Shown here piece after piece: positions 5,891 through 6,497 of a DNA stretch of 6,497 nt (position 1 is its first letter; each line of letters opens with the position of its first letter). This DNA is from an uncultured Oscillospiraceae bacterium (GTDB lineage Bacteria; Bacillota; Clostridia; UBA1212; UBA1255), in contig CABQCN010000085.1 of NCBI GenBank assembly GCA_902462635.1, positions 1 through 6,497 of the forward strand, in the 5' to 3' direction. Under the pieces are notes generated by a model. The model made no database searches. It saw only the letters and a list, made by a program, of their open reading frames with translations, and had not been told where the DNA came from. A program made the position numbers and the translations under genes.

Positions 5891-6497
5891 TTATTTTATA
5901 AATTCTTTTCGCAATTCGTTTCTTAAATTCGTCCAGTATTCCGAAAACTGGAAACCGTCGTACTTATTATCTAATAAATCCTTGTATTTTGCAGTGTTAT
6001 AAGGAACCATCAATTTTATCCAATATTCTCTTGTATTATCTTCCTTCGAAATAGCGGAATTTAAAACCATTAAATACTCTTCGTTTTCATCCATCGGTAT
6101 GGTATCTTCAAATTGTACCATCAGAGTATACTGGTATTTACCGTTCATCTTGACAGGATATTTCCCCTCTTTCTTCTCACATGCCTGTTCTTGGGTCAGG
6201 CCATATTCTTTTTCAAAGAAAGACTCCAGACTTCTGTTTTGATCATACGGACAATAACCGTAATTCTGAAGTAATTTGATTTGCTGATTTAATGCATATA
6301 CGTCCTGGCCGTATGTTTTTAGCACCTCTGTAATTGTTACAAGATTATCGGTCTTAGGGGAGATCAGCCCGTCGTGTACATTGAGATAATGGTTTACCTT
6401 ATCGCATTTGACTTTTACTATGGCAAAATCCCCAGAACGAGCTAAAATATATTTTTGTTCGTAATCATCGAATGTTTTAATGGAGTCGTCAATAAAA
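5891..6497 (-). CDS. Unknown AT-rich gene, C-terminal 201 residues, enters from right edge
   Basis: I do not recognise this protein. The frame ending at the TAA at 5891-5893 is open all the way to the right edge (first full codon at 6496-6494), so the true start lies outside the window. A GTG at 6325 could start a 144-residue version, but the upstream 57 codons read as normal protein (for example LARSGDFAIVKVKCDKVNHY), so it is probably internal. The visible part is hydrophilic, with many aromatic and charged residues, and has no membrane segment or metal-binding cluster. It contains DYEQKYILARSG early, YGYCPYDQNRSLESFFEKEY in the middle, and ends with YWTNLRNELRKEFIK. Base composition is clearly lower in G+C than the neighbours: two sampled 60-base rows (5941-6000 and 6241-6300) hold 20 and 18 G or C, against 38 in a pgk row (4621-4680). 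That suggests a different origin or weaker selection. It is separated from pgk by 184 bases, so it is probably not part of the same transcript. Confidence 0.8.
   Translation of the reverse strand, partial: FIDDSIKTFDDYEQKYILARSGDFAIVKVKCDKVNHYLNVHDGLISPKTDNLVTITEVLKTYGQDVYALNQQIKLLQNYGYCPYDQNRSLESFFEKEYGLTQEQACEKKEGKYPVKMNGKYQYTLMVQFEDTIPMDENEEYLMVLNSAISKEDNTREYWIKLMVPYNTAKYKDLLDNKYDGFQFSEYWTNLRNELRKEFIK

Overview
The window comes from the chromosome of a Gram-positive-type bacterium, most likely a member of the class Clostridia. The MurG variant motifs (TGGGSAGHVTP, HESD, GGSLGS) and the membrane protein next to it are of the kind I associate with clostridial genomes. The pgk-tpiA order is a common Firmicutes glycolytic arrangement, and strong AAGGAG ribosome binding sites precede both genes. 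I cannot name a genus. Every gene I can support lies on the minus strand, so transcription runs from right to left.

From right to left: (1) 5891-6497 holds the C-terminal 201 residues of an AT-rich gene of unknown function that enters from beyond the right edge. (2) 5707-5890 is a 184-base intergenic stretch with a plausible promoter for the next block. (3) pgk and tpiA encode two consecutive-module enzymes of lower glycolysis. (4) A 316-residue protein with a membrane segment at each end, of unknown function, follows. (5) murG encodes the lipid II-forming glycosyltransferase of peptidoglycan synthesis. (6) A small RsmC/YbxB-type SAM-dependent methyltransferase follows. (7) The N-terminal 344 residues of a protein resembling glycoside hydrolase family 78 (alpha-L-rhamnosidase type) run off the left edge.

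From pgk leftwards the genes are separated by at most 33 bases, or overlap (murG/methyltransferase by 19 bases, methyltransferase/GH78-like gene by 35). I see no hairpin-plus-T-run between them. The simplest reading is one long transcript from the promoter upstream of pgk. It would mix central carbon metabolism, cell-wall precursor synthesis, probable rRNA modification and possible glycan degradation. That is an inference from spacing; functional coupling is not shown.

This is largely an ordinary core-metabolism region and I do not see an obviously new system. The parts most worth a second look are the unknown two-membrane-segment protein between tpiA and murG, the compositionally distinct gene at the right edge, and the GH78-like gene. 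The GH78-like gene is easy to miss because it is cut by the window edge and shadowed by short open frames.
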